From positions 223,720,001-223,784,000 of the forward strand of contig NC_091247.1 in the NCBI RefSeq assembly GCF_042477335.2: a stretch of DNA of 64,000 nt, in the 5' to 3' direction. Every line of letters starts with the position of its first letter. Position 1 is the stretch's first letter. Source of the stretch: Ovis canadensis. Lineage: Eukaryota > Chordata > Mammalia > Artiodactyla > Bovidae. Both the position numbers and the translations under genes were made by a program. Below the pieces are notes generated by a model. The model saw only the letters and a list, made by a program, of their open reading frames with translations. It was not told where the DNA came from and made no database searches. Of the stretch, positions 23,201 through 38,200 are shown piece by piece.

Positions 23201-26200
23201 GTTAACCAGATTTGTTGCAGTGTTAATTTCACAATATACACAAATACTGAATCATTATGTTGTATACCTGAAATTAATATAATATTATGTGTCAATTATA
23301 TCGCAATTAAAAAAAATAAAGTTGGTTCAAGGGAAAGTTTATTATAAAAAAATCAACTAAGGACTAAAATAAGACTATTAAGCATAAGAAAGGCTGAGAG
23401 ACCAAATAAAAAATAGTAGTGGTCTCATACAGGTGAAGAGGAAAAACTGGGGGCCATGAATACTCTTGGCCTGGTTACTATTTTTCAGTCAAATCATTTT
23501 CATTTCAATTGGACATTTACATTATTCAGTTGTGCAGCTTCCAAATTCTGTACTTTTTCAAAGAATATATAAAAAAGTGAGTCCACAAAATACGAACACT
23601 AAACGGACATTTAAATAAATTAATTTAGATACAAACTAAATGGATAAGCACACACACAAAAGGAAATAGATCTACTTTTTTCCCGTCTCTTTAATAAAAG
23701 TCTGATTAACTCAACAACTTATTTATTCAGCAAATATTTATTGAGCTCCTACTACAAGTTAGGAATTGTTCTTACTGAAAATTTAGCAAGGGAGGGGGAA
23801 TATATATATATATAACTACTAAAGTGAAAGTGAAAGTAGCTCAGTCGTATCTGACCCTTCACGACTCCATGGACTATATAGTCCATGGAATTCTCCAGGC
23901 TGGAACACTGGAGTGGGTAGCCTTTCCCTTCTCCAGGGGATCTTCCCAACCCAGGGATTGAACCCAGGTCTCCAGCGTTGCGGGTGGATTCTTTACCAGC
24001 TGAGCCACAAGGGAAGCCCATGTAATAACTGAACACAGATACATAACTGCAATATATATATTGTTACATATGTAATATATACCTTATACATATGAAGTAT
24101 ACCTAAGATACTGCTCTGTATCTTATGGTGCTCATATTCCACCAAGAAGAAACAGACAGTAACTAAAGATTCACAGTATCAGATTACTGGCTTCCCAGCT
24201 CTTCTGAAACCTCAGGTGACAAGGATCCAAAGACTTCTAAAAGTGGGCTCCTTAACTCTCCAACTTACTGCTCATGTTCCTATACTCACTTTACTCACTC
24301 ACTAAATTACAGAGCTCACTGTTCTAAACAATTCTCTCAGTTCCCTCTATCGGGAAACCACCACCACTTATCTCCAAGTGCTACTAATTCTGCCAAGGCT
24401 CAGCTCAAGAGCCACTGCTTTCTATATGCAGATATCTCCCAGCCAAAAGAGACCCTCTTTCTCCTATGAACCCCAAAGTATTAGTGACTATGGTGATACT
24501 GACTACACTGAGCTATGCACTAAGATCTTTGTCACACCTGACTAAACGCTTTCACACTCAGGGTGGGCTTCATGTGTGTGCAACCCTGTCTCATGCTTGG
24601 TGTAAGGCTTCATTGCCAACCATCTTGGAGTGCTTAATCGATTGTGAAGGAGTCCTGCATTTTCAGTTTACACTGGACCCTGCAAATTATGTAGCCAGTC
24701 CTGTTCATGTTAAACATCTCAGTCCAAAAAACAAAACAAACAAACAAACCCCCCCAGAAAATAAGCAGGAAAGGTACTGTAATTTTCATTTTTTTAAAAA
24801 AGAGATCTTAATGTCCATAAATTCCGGGTACAGGCTCCTAAACAGGGATAATTGGCCCTCTTCTCTGATTAAGAAGATAAAAACAAGCCAAGTTAGCTCA
24901 GAAATAAAATTTTCTGTATATGGTCAACTGATCTTTACAAAGGTGCCAAGACTACTCAGTCGGGTAATGGACAGTCTAGTCACATCAACAAACGGTGTTA
25001 AGAAAACATTCACACACAAAAGAATGAAGTTGAATCCTTATCTGATACCACACACAGAAAGTAACTCTAAGCGGATTAAAGACTTAAAACTATATAACTC
25101 CTAGATGAAGATTAGGAGAAAAGCTTTCATGGCATTAAACTTAGCAATGATTGCTTGAACATGACACCTAAACCACAGGCAAAAAAGAAAAAATAAGCAA
25201 ATGGCATAAGATCAAACTCAAAAACTTTGGAGGGAGGGGGGTTCACGTTTGGGAACTCATGTACACCTGTGGCGGATTCATGTCGATGTATGGCAAAACC
25301 AACACAGTATTGTACAGTAAAATAAAGTAAAAATAAAAATTTAAATTAAAAAAATAAAAATAAAGCATAAGGAGAAAAAAAAAGTTATTGAAGTATATAG
25401 TGAAACTATAAAAAAAATTTTTTAATTAAATTAAAAAAAATACTTTTGAACATCAAATGACATAACCAACAGAGTGAAAGGCAACCCACAGGATGGGAGA
25501 AAATATGTGTAAATCATATATCCGATAAGGGGCTAGTATCCAGAATATATAAAGAATACTTGTAGCTCAACAGCAAAAAATCAAATAACTCAAAAAATGA
25601 GCAAAAGATCTGAATAGACATTTCTCCAAAGATGCTCAGCTTCAGATGAAAAGATGCTCAACATCACTATCATCAGAAAAATGCAAATCAAAACCACAGT
25701 GAACTATTATTTCGCTCTCATTAGGATGAAAAAAAAAAACCAGAAAATAACAAGTGTTGATGAGGATGTGGAGAAACTGGAACCAACTGCTGGCAGGATT
25801 ATGAAACAGTGCAACCGCTGTGGAAACAGTACAGTAGTTCCTCTCAAAATTAAAAAAGAATTACCATATAATCCAGGAATCTCACTTCTTGGAACATATC
25901 CGAAGAACTGAAAGCAGGGACTCAGAGAGATTCATACAACCCACGCTCAGAGCAGCAACTATGCACAGTAATCAGGAGGTGGGAACAACCCCAATGTCCA
26001 TCAGTGGCTGAATGGATAAACAGAATGCGGTATATACATACAACAGAATACCATTCACTCTTACAAACAAGAAATCCTGTCACATCCTACAGCATCAATG
26101 AACCTTGAGTATACATTACTCCAAGTGAAATAACTCAGTCAAAAAAAGAGACAAATACTGTAGGATTCCACTTACACGAGGCATAGAAAGTAGTCAAATT

Positions 26201-29200
26201 CATACAAACAGAAAGCAGAATAGGGGTTACCAGGGGCTGGGGGGGAGGGTGGAAAGGGGAATTGCTGTTTAATGGGTATAGAGCTTCTTATTTCTAAGAT
26301 GAAAACGTTATAGAGATCTGTTTCACAATAATGTGAATAAACCTACTACTGAAATGTACACTTAAAAAATGTTAAGATGGTAAATCTTATGTTATGCATT
26401 TTTACTATACACACATACAGAGTCAAGTTAGAAAACTAATTACATTCTTTGTAGTATTACTGTGTGTTAAAATAACCTCATAGAGGGTATATGAATACAA
26501 TATAAACAATAAAATATAAAAACACCTTATATTCAGAAAACTTAAGTTACCTGCAACAAATCCAACTACCAGATCTTTTCCAGTAGTAGAATGTTGACCT
26601 TTGACCCAGACTGCTTTGAGGCTATTAAAAGTGTAGAAATATACAAAATTGGAGCAGCAGAGACTGGAGATAACTGGAAACCACCCTCGATATGGTGCCA
26701 GGCTAGGAGAAGAACACAATAAGCAAAGTAAAGATGTGGGACAGAAGCCTCTAGAAAAGAAAGTCCTAGAAAAGGCTGATTGTCATTCACATATTCTCAA
26801 AGTTCATTCCTATATCAAAATGTACCCCAAACTGTACACATATCCCTTCTGAGGATGCCCAAGAAATCTTCTCTAGCATTAATGATACCAGGAAACAATA
26901 TACTTTCAATGACTGATTTACTGATTCCCTCCCTTGATTTCCTTTAGAAATTACTATATAAAATTAGAGACAATTTCCTCATGACTGTTAGTTAATATAG
27001 CATCATTCACTTTATTACAGGGCAAGAACATTTAAAATTAAGTAAATACAGAACAGAAGTGATGAGGGCATCCAAAAAAGTGATCGAGACATGGGGGCAC
27101 GGGAACCAGACTGCAGGGGCTCACACTGGCCACAGCTGGGACAACGTGACCACCAAAATAACTAAGGAATCAACTGGAAATCACTGCATTTCTGAGTGCA
27201 GTGATTTCTGAGTCTCTATAAATTAAGTATTTCCTCATAGACTGCTTACAGTTGCAAGAAAGGAAAAATAAAATTATTCAGTGGTTAACTCAAATCTAAG
27301 AAACTGTCATTAACCAGTAAAGGGCAAGTGGACAATATGTGACTCTAGATGGGACATCCCAAGAAGAACACAATTTCACCTACATATTATTCTGCCCGAG
27401 AATGCAAGCTGCTGCTGCTGCTGCGTCGCTTCAGTCGTGTCCGACTCTGTGCGACCCCACAGATGGCAGCCCATGAGGCTCTGCCGTCTGTAGGATTCTC
27501 CAAGGCAAGAACACTGGAGTGGGTTGCCATTTCCTTCTCCAATGCATGACAATGAAAAGTGAAAGTGAAGTCGCTCAGTCGTGTCCGACTCTTAGCGACC
27601 CCATGGAATGCGGCCCATCAGGCTCCTCCATCCATGGGATTTTCCAGGCAAGAGTACTGGAGTGGGCTGCCATTGCCTTCTCCGCAAGAATGCATAGATT
27701 CAGGCTAATCAGGAAGAAACATGAGGCAAACTTAAAATGAGAAACATTTTATTTAAGGAAAAATAAGGGGAGAAGGTCCACACTCTGAAAATGTCAGTCA
27801 CAGAGGTAAGGGGTTTGAGGTATGGTATATAACTTACTTACAAACAATTCTGAAAAAAACTTGTGTGCGTTGTGTGTCTGTGTAGTAAAGGAAGAAGGAT
27901 GGGGCGGGTGGAGAGGGAAGGAGAAAGCATGAGCAGAAATGGAAAAAACAAATAGGAAAGAAAGGGTCAACAACAGGTCAATCTGGGTAAAGTACATACT
28001 GGTATTTTTTGCATTAACACTATTTTAGCTTTGCAGCTTTCTGTAAATTTGAAACTATTTCCAAATTAAAAGCTTTTTAAAAGGTACACAGGTCTGAGTG
28101 TATCTGATAGGAATGAATCAAATAGCTATCACCTCCTTCAACTTACTGTACATAAAGCAAAGCACAGGTTTCATGTGAAGTCTCTGTGATCAAGAATTAT
28201 AATGGCCAACCACAGAACTTTAAGGCAGTGAAAATAACTGTGCAGTTAAAAGTCAGGCAATTACAAATTCACAACGCAACGAGGCTATGAGAAATGGATA
28301 GAGAGTGAGCAGAGACACAACAGACGCCCGGGAATCTCCCAGTGAGCTGCTCCATCTGACAAAGATGAACGAGACGGCAGTACTCACAGGCCTTCTTCTT
28401 TAATGATCTCCAGGAGCACCATGTGTGTTGTTTTGGACTTTCTTTTCTCGTCAACTACAAGATCAAAGAGTTTAAAGATAAGTCCTTTGAGAATTGTTAT
28501 CTTCAGCACCAACAAGTTTCACTGAAAGGCCACTGCCTCGCCTGAGCAATCTTTCAATCTCTGGGCTCCCTGGTTTGCCTCAGAATTCAGTGATTCTCCT
28601 GTGTTCCCATGGGCTAAATTCTCAACTGCTGATTCCCTGGGTTTTAACCGTTATTCATGAACCATAAAACATTTTAATTCAATACCTGATTTCCAAAGTG
28701 AAAGATGTAACAGGAGAAATTTATTTTTTTTGTATTTCATAGGGCTCTTCTGTTGGTTTTTTTTTTTTCAAAGTTATATATTCTCATTTTTTTCTTAATA
28801 TCTTATAAAGTAGAGAGAAAATAAATTACCATTTCCCTTTTAGAGAAGAGGTTACAGACACAACACTGTCAAGGACATATGTGGTTGGCAGCAGAGCCAG
28901 GATTAAAACTCAAGCTTCTAAAATATTAGCCTTGGGCTCTGTTTCCTAATCTTAAAAAAAAAAAAAAAAGGTCTCAAAAGGAGAGCTCTACTTTTCTTTG
29001 CATTCTCAATGAAAACAAAACCTACTTTAATCAATTTCAAATTTCTTACTCATATCTGACAGTATTCTGAAAATCTAAAAATGGGAAAATGAACCAATTA
29101 CTTAGGAAAATTGGTACCTGCATGGCTCATGAGATGACAAATTAGGAAACGCTGTACAAGGCCTCTGACAATAACCATCAAAATTACAAATCTTCACACT

Positions 29201-32200
29201 CTGATCCGACAACCCCACTTCTGGGGATTGATCCCACCGAACTTACAGAAACAGAATGACACGTGAACAAGCCGATTCGACAAAAGAGAGAGATATAATC
29301 CAAGAATCTCTACTAGTGCAGGGGCACACAGGTTATGCTGCAGCCACGCCACGGGCCACTCTACAGCCAGAAGGCTCGACAAGGCCCCAGCAAGCTGACT
29401 TGGAAGGCATCCAAACAATGCACGATATGGAACAGTATGAAAAGTAAGCTTTTTGAGTAAGAAAGAGAAAATTGAGAATATATATCATGTGTTTGTTAGT
29501 CCATAAAGACTCTCAGGGCTCTCTGAGAGACTAATAAAAGATATTATCTATAGGGGAGAGAAAACGAGGCAGACTAGAGTGAGATTTTTTTCACTGTACT
29601 ATCTATCTTTTTATGTATTTTAGGTTTCGAGTCATGAAAAAGTACTACCTGCCCCAAATCTCTAAAATTAATTAAACAGTAGTCATGAAGGGTTTTAACA
29701 CAGCAATTAGTTTATTCAAAGCTAATCTTACTCTTATCTCAATGTAAGTTTGGGCATAGGTTTATAATTTCAAGTTGAAAAATACTGAGGAAAAAACAAG
29801 TAGAATTTATAAATATAAAGTGAATTGAAGGGTGGGGGGGCACCTAGAACTCCATGCCTAGATGAGCAATGATAATGGTATGTGGGACCATGTTTCCTAT
29901 TCTCTGCTCTCTTTACAGAAAATCTACTCCTAATAAACAAAAACAAAAACAAAACAACACTCTACATTCTGCCTTTCAAAAGTCATACTGTTTATCAGAA
30001 CGAACTATAATGATTCAAAATGACTAATGCAAACCCACTCAGGTCTCTCAGACTAGAAAATGGCTGAGGCTATGACTCATTCACAAACACCTCTCTGTTA
30101 ATTAGGAAACAGCAGTGACGACCAGTCTTTAAAGTCAGTGAAAAGGGACGACAGCAGATACTAATGAAACAGAATATCCTTATGTTACTTTAGAATTTAG
30201 TAGAGAAATAAGTTTGCCTCCTGACATCAAATGAACAGGAATATGATGACAATCAGATACTCACCTTGCAGGCGAAGTCGAGCTGTATCCAAGGGAAAAA
30301 ACACTGTCATTGCTGTCATGCTTCCCTGAAAAGTTTGAAAAGCCTTTAGCCATTATGGTATCACAAAAATAATGAGCCACAACTTTTAAATGAACATAAG
30401 TTTGTTGCTATCAACAGGTCAAATCAAATTTTCAGAGAACAAATATACAGATTATTTTAATCTACTAGGATCATTATTGTTCAAACTTCTGTCAGTTACG
30501 TTTAGTTACATACTTGAACAGACAAAAGAAATCTCTTTCTGATATTGAAAAAGAAAAGGTAGTAGGTCCTTGGAAATGACAAACTTAGGGATTTACAACC
30601 TTGGACACATATCAAAGATAGCAGGTAAATGGATTTTTAAGCTTTTATTGGTCAGTTACTGCTCCTATGCTATCCTCTGATAACCCAAGAAACCAAAAAA
30701 TCTAGTAATCAGATACGTATTTCTATACTCTGTGCTTAATAATATATTCACCACAAAGTAAAAGAGAGTTAAGGATCATATTGTTCTTTAAAATAGATCT
30801 GTCTGCTTGTCTTTAAATAAAAGAGGGGAAATATCTTTGCTAAAAATTCTATAAATAATTCATCCAAGAGAATCCAATGACAAAAATTATCAGTGGGGGA
30901 AAATAAGAAGCCAACAACCAGTCTTTTCATTCATAAAGCCCTAAGACAGACAAAAACCAGAAGCATACAGTTAGGGATAAAATCATATGCATGAAATCCC
31001 CAGGTGAGTTTATGGATATCAACCCAGATGCAGACCCCTCTAGTGTATATTCTCAGGCATAAGATCAAGTTTTAGGCTATTGATCTAATAACGGTAACAG
31101 AATATTTTTATCATGACAACAATGTGAAACTAAGTCAACTTTAAAGATAAGAACAAAAATGTGCTAAGTCTCTTACCTATTTATAGATGAGCCTGTCTGA
31201 CAAGGGAGAACACTGTATTGTCCTATTAGTTACTCTTAGAAACTCAGATTAAATGTTATTACCCCCAGCCATCAGGTCCTCTGTGTTCCCACAGCACTTG
31301 TTTATGTCTCAGAGCACTCAGGCTGCAGTGAAATCTGACTCTTCCACCAGATTGTGAGAACATCTATTTATCTCTGAATATCATCGATTCTTAAACATTT
31401 ATTAAATTCAATCTACTTTCAGCTATCTCTGATGCTGGGAGGGATTGGGGGCAGGAGGAGAAGGGGACGACAGAGGATGAGATGGCTGGATGGCGTCACC
31501 GACTTGATGGACATGAGTTTGGGTGAACTCCGGGAGTTGGTGATGGACAGGAAGGCCTGGCGTGCTGCGATTCATGGGTCGCAAAGAGTCAGACATGACT
31601 CAGTGACTGAACTGAACTCAGCTATTTATGCTATTCTGATGGCTCCCACATCAAATGATCTTTCCTAATAAGAACTAGATAATATTTAATGTTTTAAGTA
31701 ACTCTGTATCTGTAAAGGTGTACAGTCTACAAATCTATTCTCCTGGCATCCTTGCTCACCTTACAAGCAATTTCCAAGAAATGGGGGCTGGAAAGCTGGT
31801 TACTGAACACTTATCAAGGTTAGTTTACTTCCTATCATGCTGCAATAGCTCATCTATGCAGGGTATTGCATAGACACGGCAGCTCCAGACAGAAAAGTCC
31901 TGCCTGGAAACTACTTCCTTAAACAACGGGAGCACCTCCATCCCTCTTCCCTGTCAGCTTTAAATAGACACCTGAGGTTTGCTAACTTAGAAGACCCTGC
32001 CCTGTGTGTCTGCTAAGTTGCTTCAGTCACATCGAACTCTTTGCGACCCTATGGACTGTAGCCCACCAGGCTCCTCTGTCCATGGGATTCTCCAGCCAAG
32101 AATACTGAAGTGGATTGCCATGGCTTCCTCCAATCTTGAAATCTTAAAGTACATCTTGTACCAAGAAAAAGAGAACAGTCAAAAGTCTGTTCTATACAGG

Positions 32201-35200
32201 ATATAGGATGCTTGGGGCTGGTGCACTGGGAGGACCCAGAGAGATGATATGGGGAGAGAGGTGGGAGGGGGATTCAGGATTGGGAACTCAAGTACACCCG
32301 TGGCGGATTCATGTCAATGTATGGCCAAAACCAATACAGTGCTGTAAAGTAAAATATAGGAAAATAAATAAATAATGGGGAAAAAAACTATTAAACATTG
32401 ATTTTCCTCCCTTCTCAAAAAAAAAAAAAAAAGAGAACAGTCAGTCCAAAGAGCTCAAAGGTCTATTACCTCCTCAAGCACTAGCATAAAAAACTCAGAT
32501 CTGTAAAATTAAAAAACATTTTAAAAATATATTAGTACTGGAAAGACTGGATCCAGATGGTAAACTGAAAAGCCATCACTGCCTCCTCTGCATTCCAATC
32601 ACTAATACTGAGAGAGAAGATTTATAATATTAATATAACAGTGCTTTGCAGAAAAACAAAAAGGAATCTAACTGGTGGATTAGAAATTAAAAGGATGACA
32701 GAGTAAGGCTGTTTTGAAAGAAGAAACCACAAACCAAAATGCACAGAAGGTAGACAGAGTAGGCAGAATAATAGCCCCCTGAAAGATTCTAACCCCCAGT
32801 TACCTGTGAATACGTTACATTACATGGCAGGTCACTTTGGCAATCAGCTGACCTTAAAATCGAGAGATTATTCTGGATTATCTGAGTGGGCCCAACAAAG
32901 GTCTTTAAAAGTAGAAGAGTAGGTGGGAGTGAGGCAAGAGGACTCAGCCTATTATTGCTGGCTTTAAGATGCACAAAGGGTGCTTGCTTTGGCAGCACAT
33001 ATACTAAAATTGGAATGATACAGAGATTAGCATGGCCCCTGCGCATGCATGACACACAAATTTGTGAAGCATTCCATTATTTTTTTTTTAAAGATGGACA
33101 AAGGGGCCACTAGCCAAGAAATGTGGGCAGCGTCTAGAAGCCAAAAAAAGCAAAGACATGGATTTTCTCCTCGGGCCTCCAGAAAGGAACACATTGACAT
33201 TTTAATTCTAGCTCATGGGCTATGTATCTGACTTCTGACCTGCTTGATTGTTCTACACCACTCAATCTGGTAGCCGGTGATTAATCACAAAAGTACAGCT
33301 GAATCCAGCTACAAATAAACTTAATATCTATGAGAAAGTCTATTGCAAATGATAAAGGTAAATTGAGAACATAGCTATTCGGTACTTTGGGGACTTGCTT
33401 TATTTGTCTCCTCACCAAGTAAACACACAGATGACTGTTTTCATAATTCTATACATGAAAGTCTCATGTTAGGCTACAGTCTTATAATTTTTTCAGAAAT
33501 TTGAATTAAATTCTGCTTTTCATAAATACTCAGTGTTATTTTTTCCTCTAGGACTGTCTTCTCACTTTTGTAAAATTGGACAGCACAAAATACTGAGAAG
33601 ATAACTACACAAGGTACAATACTGTTGTGCCAGAGACATATTAATCAATCCATTATCTGAGTCCCACAGAATTCTAACCATCTGAGTGGGAGTTCTACTG
33701 TCGACAACAATTACAATTTAAAAGGCTCTCTTTCCGAGAAACAACCTTCTAACTCACCAAAAACAAACATTCTGAGTCACAACACTCTACCATCCCCTTC
33801 TGGCATTTAACCATTTCGTGCGGGGAAAACAAATTAATTTCTCCACCATGTTGGCACCTGGAGGTGGAAGAGCCCTTACAGGCCCCCTAGCCCTGCAGAC
33901 CCTTTCCCTGCACACCACGGAGCCTGGCCACGGTTGATAAGTTGCTGTTTAGTTGCTAAGTCATGTCTGACTCTTTTGCCAACTCTATGGACTGTAGACG
34001 GCCAGGCTCCTCTGTCCATGGGATTCTCCAGGGAAAAATACTGGAGCAGGTTGCCATTTCCTTCTCCAGGGGATCTTCCTGACACAGGGATCGAACCCAA
34101 GTCTCCCGCACTGTGGGCAGATTCTTTACCACTGAGCCACAACGGGGATCACAGCATCACTAAGAAGTCTGCTGAAAGCCAGTGGGGCGGAGGCAGCCAG
34201 AACCCAGGTCTCTTGAACTCTAGGCTCTTCTGTTCACTGTTCTACCTCAGTTCTCAATCTTTTTTCCAATCAAGACAGAAGCAACTTTGCATTTTTTTCT
34301 TCTACTTGTAAAAGTGTACATGTATACACAATACTAACCCACACACACACAATTGGGAAATTCTTAACAGGGATTACATAGGGAGAGGGATTAATACCTC
34401 CCTTGGGATGTTATCATTTTTAAACAATAAGCATGTGTTTGCTTTAGTTTTGAAACGAGGAGAAGGAAATTAAAAAAAAAAAAAAAAGACATCAGAATAC
34501 AAGAGAGTAAGACAGTGTACAGATTCTCAAAGCAACGGGCTGGGGGATCCTTGAGAGTCCCCTAACCCTGTCCAGAAGTCCGCAGGATCAAAGCTGTTTT
34601 CATAAACTACTACTGCATAATTCCTTTTTTTTTTTTTGCCTTTTTAAAATTCTCATTTTCTCACAGTGTGTAGTGAAGCTTTCCAGAGGCTCTGTGATGT
34701 AGAATATTGTAACAGACTGAATGCAGAAGCAGATAAAAGGATCCAGTCATCTTCTATTAAGTATTAGAGAGATTTGCAAAAATACAAAACAATGCCACTC
34801 TTACTAATGGGGGAAAAATACAGTTTAAAAAATGCTATGTATGTTAACATGTAACAGGCTTAATATTTTTAGCAGATAAGTATCTTTATGATTTCCCAGC
34901 TTTAATTTCTAGAATAATAAATGTTGAAAGTTATTACCAAATAAGTAAAACCTCTTCCGAGTCTGCAATAATTCTTAAGAGTATAAAGAAATTATGAGAC
35001 CAGACAGTCTTGAGAACTTGTTATAAACATGCCATTAAATATGAAAAATAGTACATTATTAACAAACTTAATTATTGAACATATCACTTCTAATATCCTT
35101 TTCAGCTGATGATATAGCTGTGTAATGTAAGAAATTGAAAACATCACAAACTTTTGGGTTGGATACTATCCTTTCCACAAAACTCTACAAAAGGCAAATA

Positions 35201-38200
35201 ATTCTAGGAAAAATAAATATAACCTATAATTAATACCTTAGGGGAATCATTTATTAGAGGCTTGGGTTTTTTTTTTTTAAGTAACAGAGATACTAGATGA
35301 GAAAAACATCTAATAGAATGCTGAAAGGAAAACCAAGTGCAAGTCTGGAAGTGACCTGAACTTCCTGGAAATTCAAAGGCTATTATCGTCAGGACACAGA
35401 GAGCACAACTAAGAAGGGAACAAAAGTCTGGGGGTAAGTAGAGGTCAAGTCAAAGGCTTCTGCTGAGTATATTAAGGACTATTCTAGTGACCAACTGGAA
35501 AGATGTGGGGAGAGGAAGTGGAATTTCAAGGACAACCCCCGGGTTTCTGGCTTAAAAAAAAACAACAGTGAGCGTGTAGTCATGAACTAAGATGGTAAAT
35601 ACTGCAGGAGGAGCAACTTCGGGAAAAGCACATTGAGTTTGGCTTTTGCATTAAAAGTGAATGAAGTCACTCAGTCATATCTGACTCTTTGAGACCCCAT
35701 GGACTGTAGCCTGCCAGGGTTCTCCGTCCATGGAATTTTCCTGGCAAGAATACTGCAGTGGGTTGCCATTTCCTTCTCCAAGGGATCTTCCTGACCCAGG
35801 AATCGATGCCAAGTTTCATGCCCTACAGGTAGACTCTTTACCATCTGAGCCACCAAAGAAGCCCAATCTTTCAGACCCAGGAATCGAACCAGGGTCTCCT
35901 GCATTGCAGGCACCTTTACCAGCTGAGCTACCACGGAATCCTGACTTTTAAGTGCCTCAAAGACTTCTACATGAAGATATCCAGCAGGCAGCCAGATCCA
36001 TCTGGAGCTCCTGAGACTCTGGGACAGAAATGTAGATTTGGAACTTACTGGAATAGAGCATCTTTCTTCACCTTTAAGACAATAATGATTGTACCATGGC
36101 TTAACAGATCTTTGTTGTTAAGGGTGGGTGAAATCATTATTTTACCAATATGCGATCATATACTGTTTTATTTTCGTAACCAAATTTCCATTCTCAACAA
36201 ATAACTGAAAACGTACCACATGGCAGAACATTTTGTTTCTATTTTCTATTTTACTGATTCTTCTTTTTATTATCTCCCTTTTCCTTTGTGAACTCATATC
36301 CTTATCTAATATCTTGAGATGGATGCTTAGCTCATTGGTTTCAGGTCTTTCTTCTTTTCCAAACTTGATTTCAAAAGTTACTCCTTTCCTTCTAGGTATT
36401 TTAGCTGTGTCTGACAGCTTTTCTTTACAACTCAGTGGTGTTTTCAGATATTCACAAAGTTGTACAACTTCACCACTAGCTAACTCCAGAACATTTTTAT
36501 CACCTTAAAAGAAAACCCATTCCCATTAGCAGTCACTCTTCATTTTCTCTTCCTCTCACATGCTGGCTACCACTGACCTATTTTCTGTCTCTCTTTTGCC
36601 TATTCTATACATTTCATGTAAATGGAACCAAATAATACATGATTTTTTTATTGGCTTCTTTCGAGGTTCCTCCATGTTACAGAATCAGAACTTCATTCTC
36701 TATTGTGGTTGCAAAATATCCTATTATATGGATAAATCACCTTCTGCTGATGAAATCCTTTCATCAGTTGGTAATTTGGGTTATTTCCACTTTTTGGCTT
36801 TATGAATAATGCCGCTACGAACATTTGTATACAAAGTTTTACATGGATGTGTCTTCAATTCTCTAGTAGTGGAACTGCTGGGTCATATGGTAATTATGTT
36901 TGACATTTTGAGGAACTAAGAGTTTTCCACAGTGACAACACAATTTTATATTCCCAACAACAAAGCATGAGGTTTCAAGTTTCTCCATACCCTTGCAACA
37001 CTTGTCATTATCTGTGCTTTTAACTGTAGCTATCCTAGTGGGTGTGAAATAGTATCTCATTGTGGTTTTGATTTGCATCTCTTTGATAACTTGCATTTCA
37101 CGTTATTTATTGGCTACTTGTATATCTTCACAGGAGAAATGTCTATTCAAATCCTTTGTGCACTTTCTTGAAGTTATTAATTTTTACTTTTCAACTGTGG
37201 TGGGTCTTTGTTGCTGCAAATAGCCTTTCTCTAGTGATGAGTCTGGGCTTCTCATTGGGGTTGCTTCTCTTGTTGCAGAGCAAGGACTCTAGGCACATGG
37301 GCTTAGCTGCTCCTCAGTTTGTGGGATCTTCCCAGACCAGGGATCAAACCCGTGTCCCCTGCATTGCAAGGTGTAGTCTTAACCACTGGACCACCAGGGA
37401 AGTCCCATTTGTGCATTTTTTAATTAGGCTATTTGCCTTTCTATTAATGAGCTGCTAACATTCTTTACATATTCTGGAGGCTAGACACTTTATCAGATAT
37501 TGCAAATCAGACTTGCAAATATGTTCTCCATTCTGTTGTTTTTTCTTTCTTAATAGTATTTGAAGCACAGTCTTAATTCAGATCAAATCCAGTGTATATA
37601 TTTATTACTTGTGCTTCTGGTGTTATATCTAAGAAACCACTGCCTAATCCAAGGTCATGAAGATTTATGTCAATGTCTTCATCTAACAGTTTTGTAGTTT
37701 GAGTTGATACATTTAGGTCTGAGGATCATTTTGTGTTAATTTTTGTGTGGTGTGAAGCAGGGGTCCAGCTTCATTGTGTTGCATGTGGATGTCCCACTGT
37801 CCCTGCACAACTTATTGGAGAGACTGTTCTTTCCCCTTTGACGTTCCTTGGTGTCCTTGCCGAAAGTCAACTAAAAACAAATTTGGAGGTTTATTTTTTT
37901 GGATTCTCAGTGCTGCTCTGTTGATCTGCCTGTCTATCCTTATGCCAATATCAGTCTCTTGATTACTGTAGCTCTGTACTAAGTTTGAAATCAGGATTCT
38001 AAGAGTCCTCTAAATTTTTCTTCCCCAAGATTATTTTGGATACTCTGGATCCCTTGAGCTTTCATATAAACTTTAGGATCATCTTGTCAATTTCTGCAAA
38101 AAAGCAAATTGGAATTTTGATATGGAGTATGCCAAATCTGGTAGATGCTCTTAGGAAGTACTGCCACCTTAACAATAATGTTTTCCAACCCACTTATTCA

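Noticed and set aside
24466-25104. 212-codon open frame as a novel gene
   Set aside because: No domain, no splice context and no start context. Its 3' half runs into antique L1 sequence and it lies inside SLC25A17 intron 4 on the opposite strand.
32980-33090. Functional U6 snRNA gene
   Set aside because: Internal deletion and substitutions, flanking target-site duplication and location inside an old LTR indicate a retrocopy. No proximal sequence element recognised upstream.
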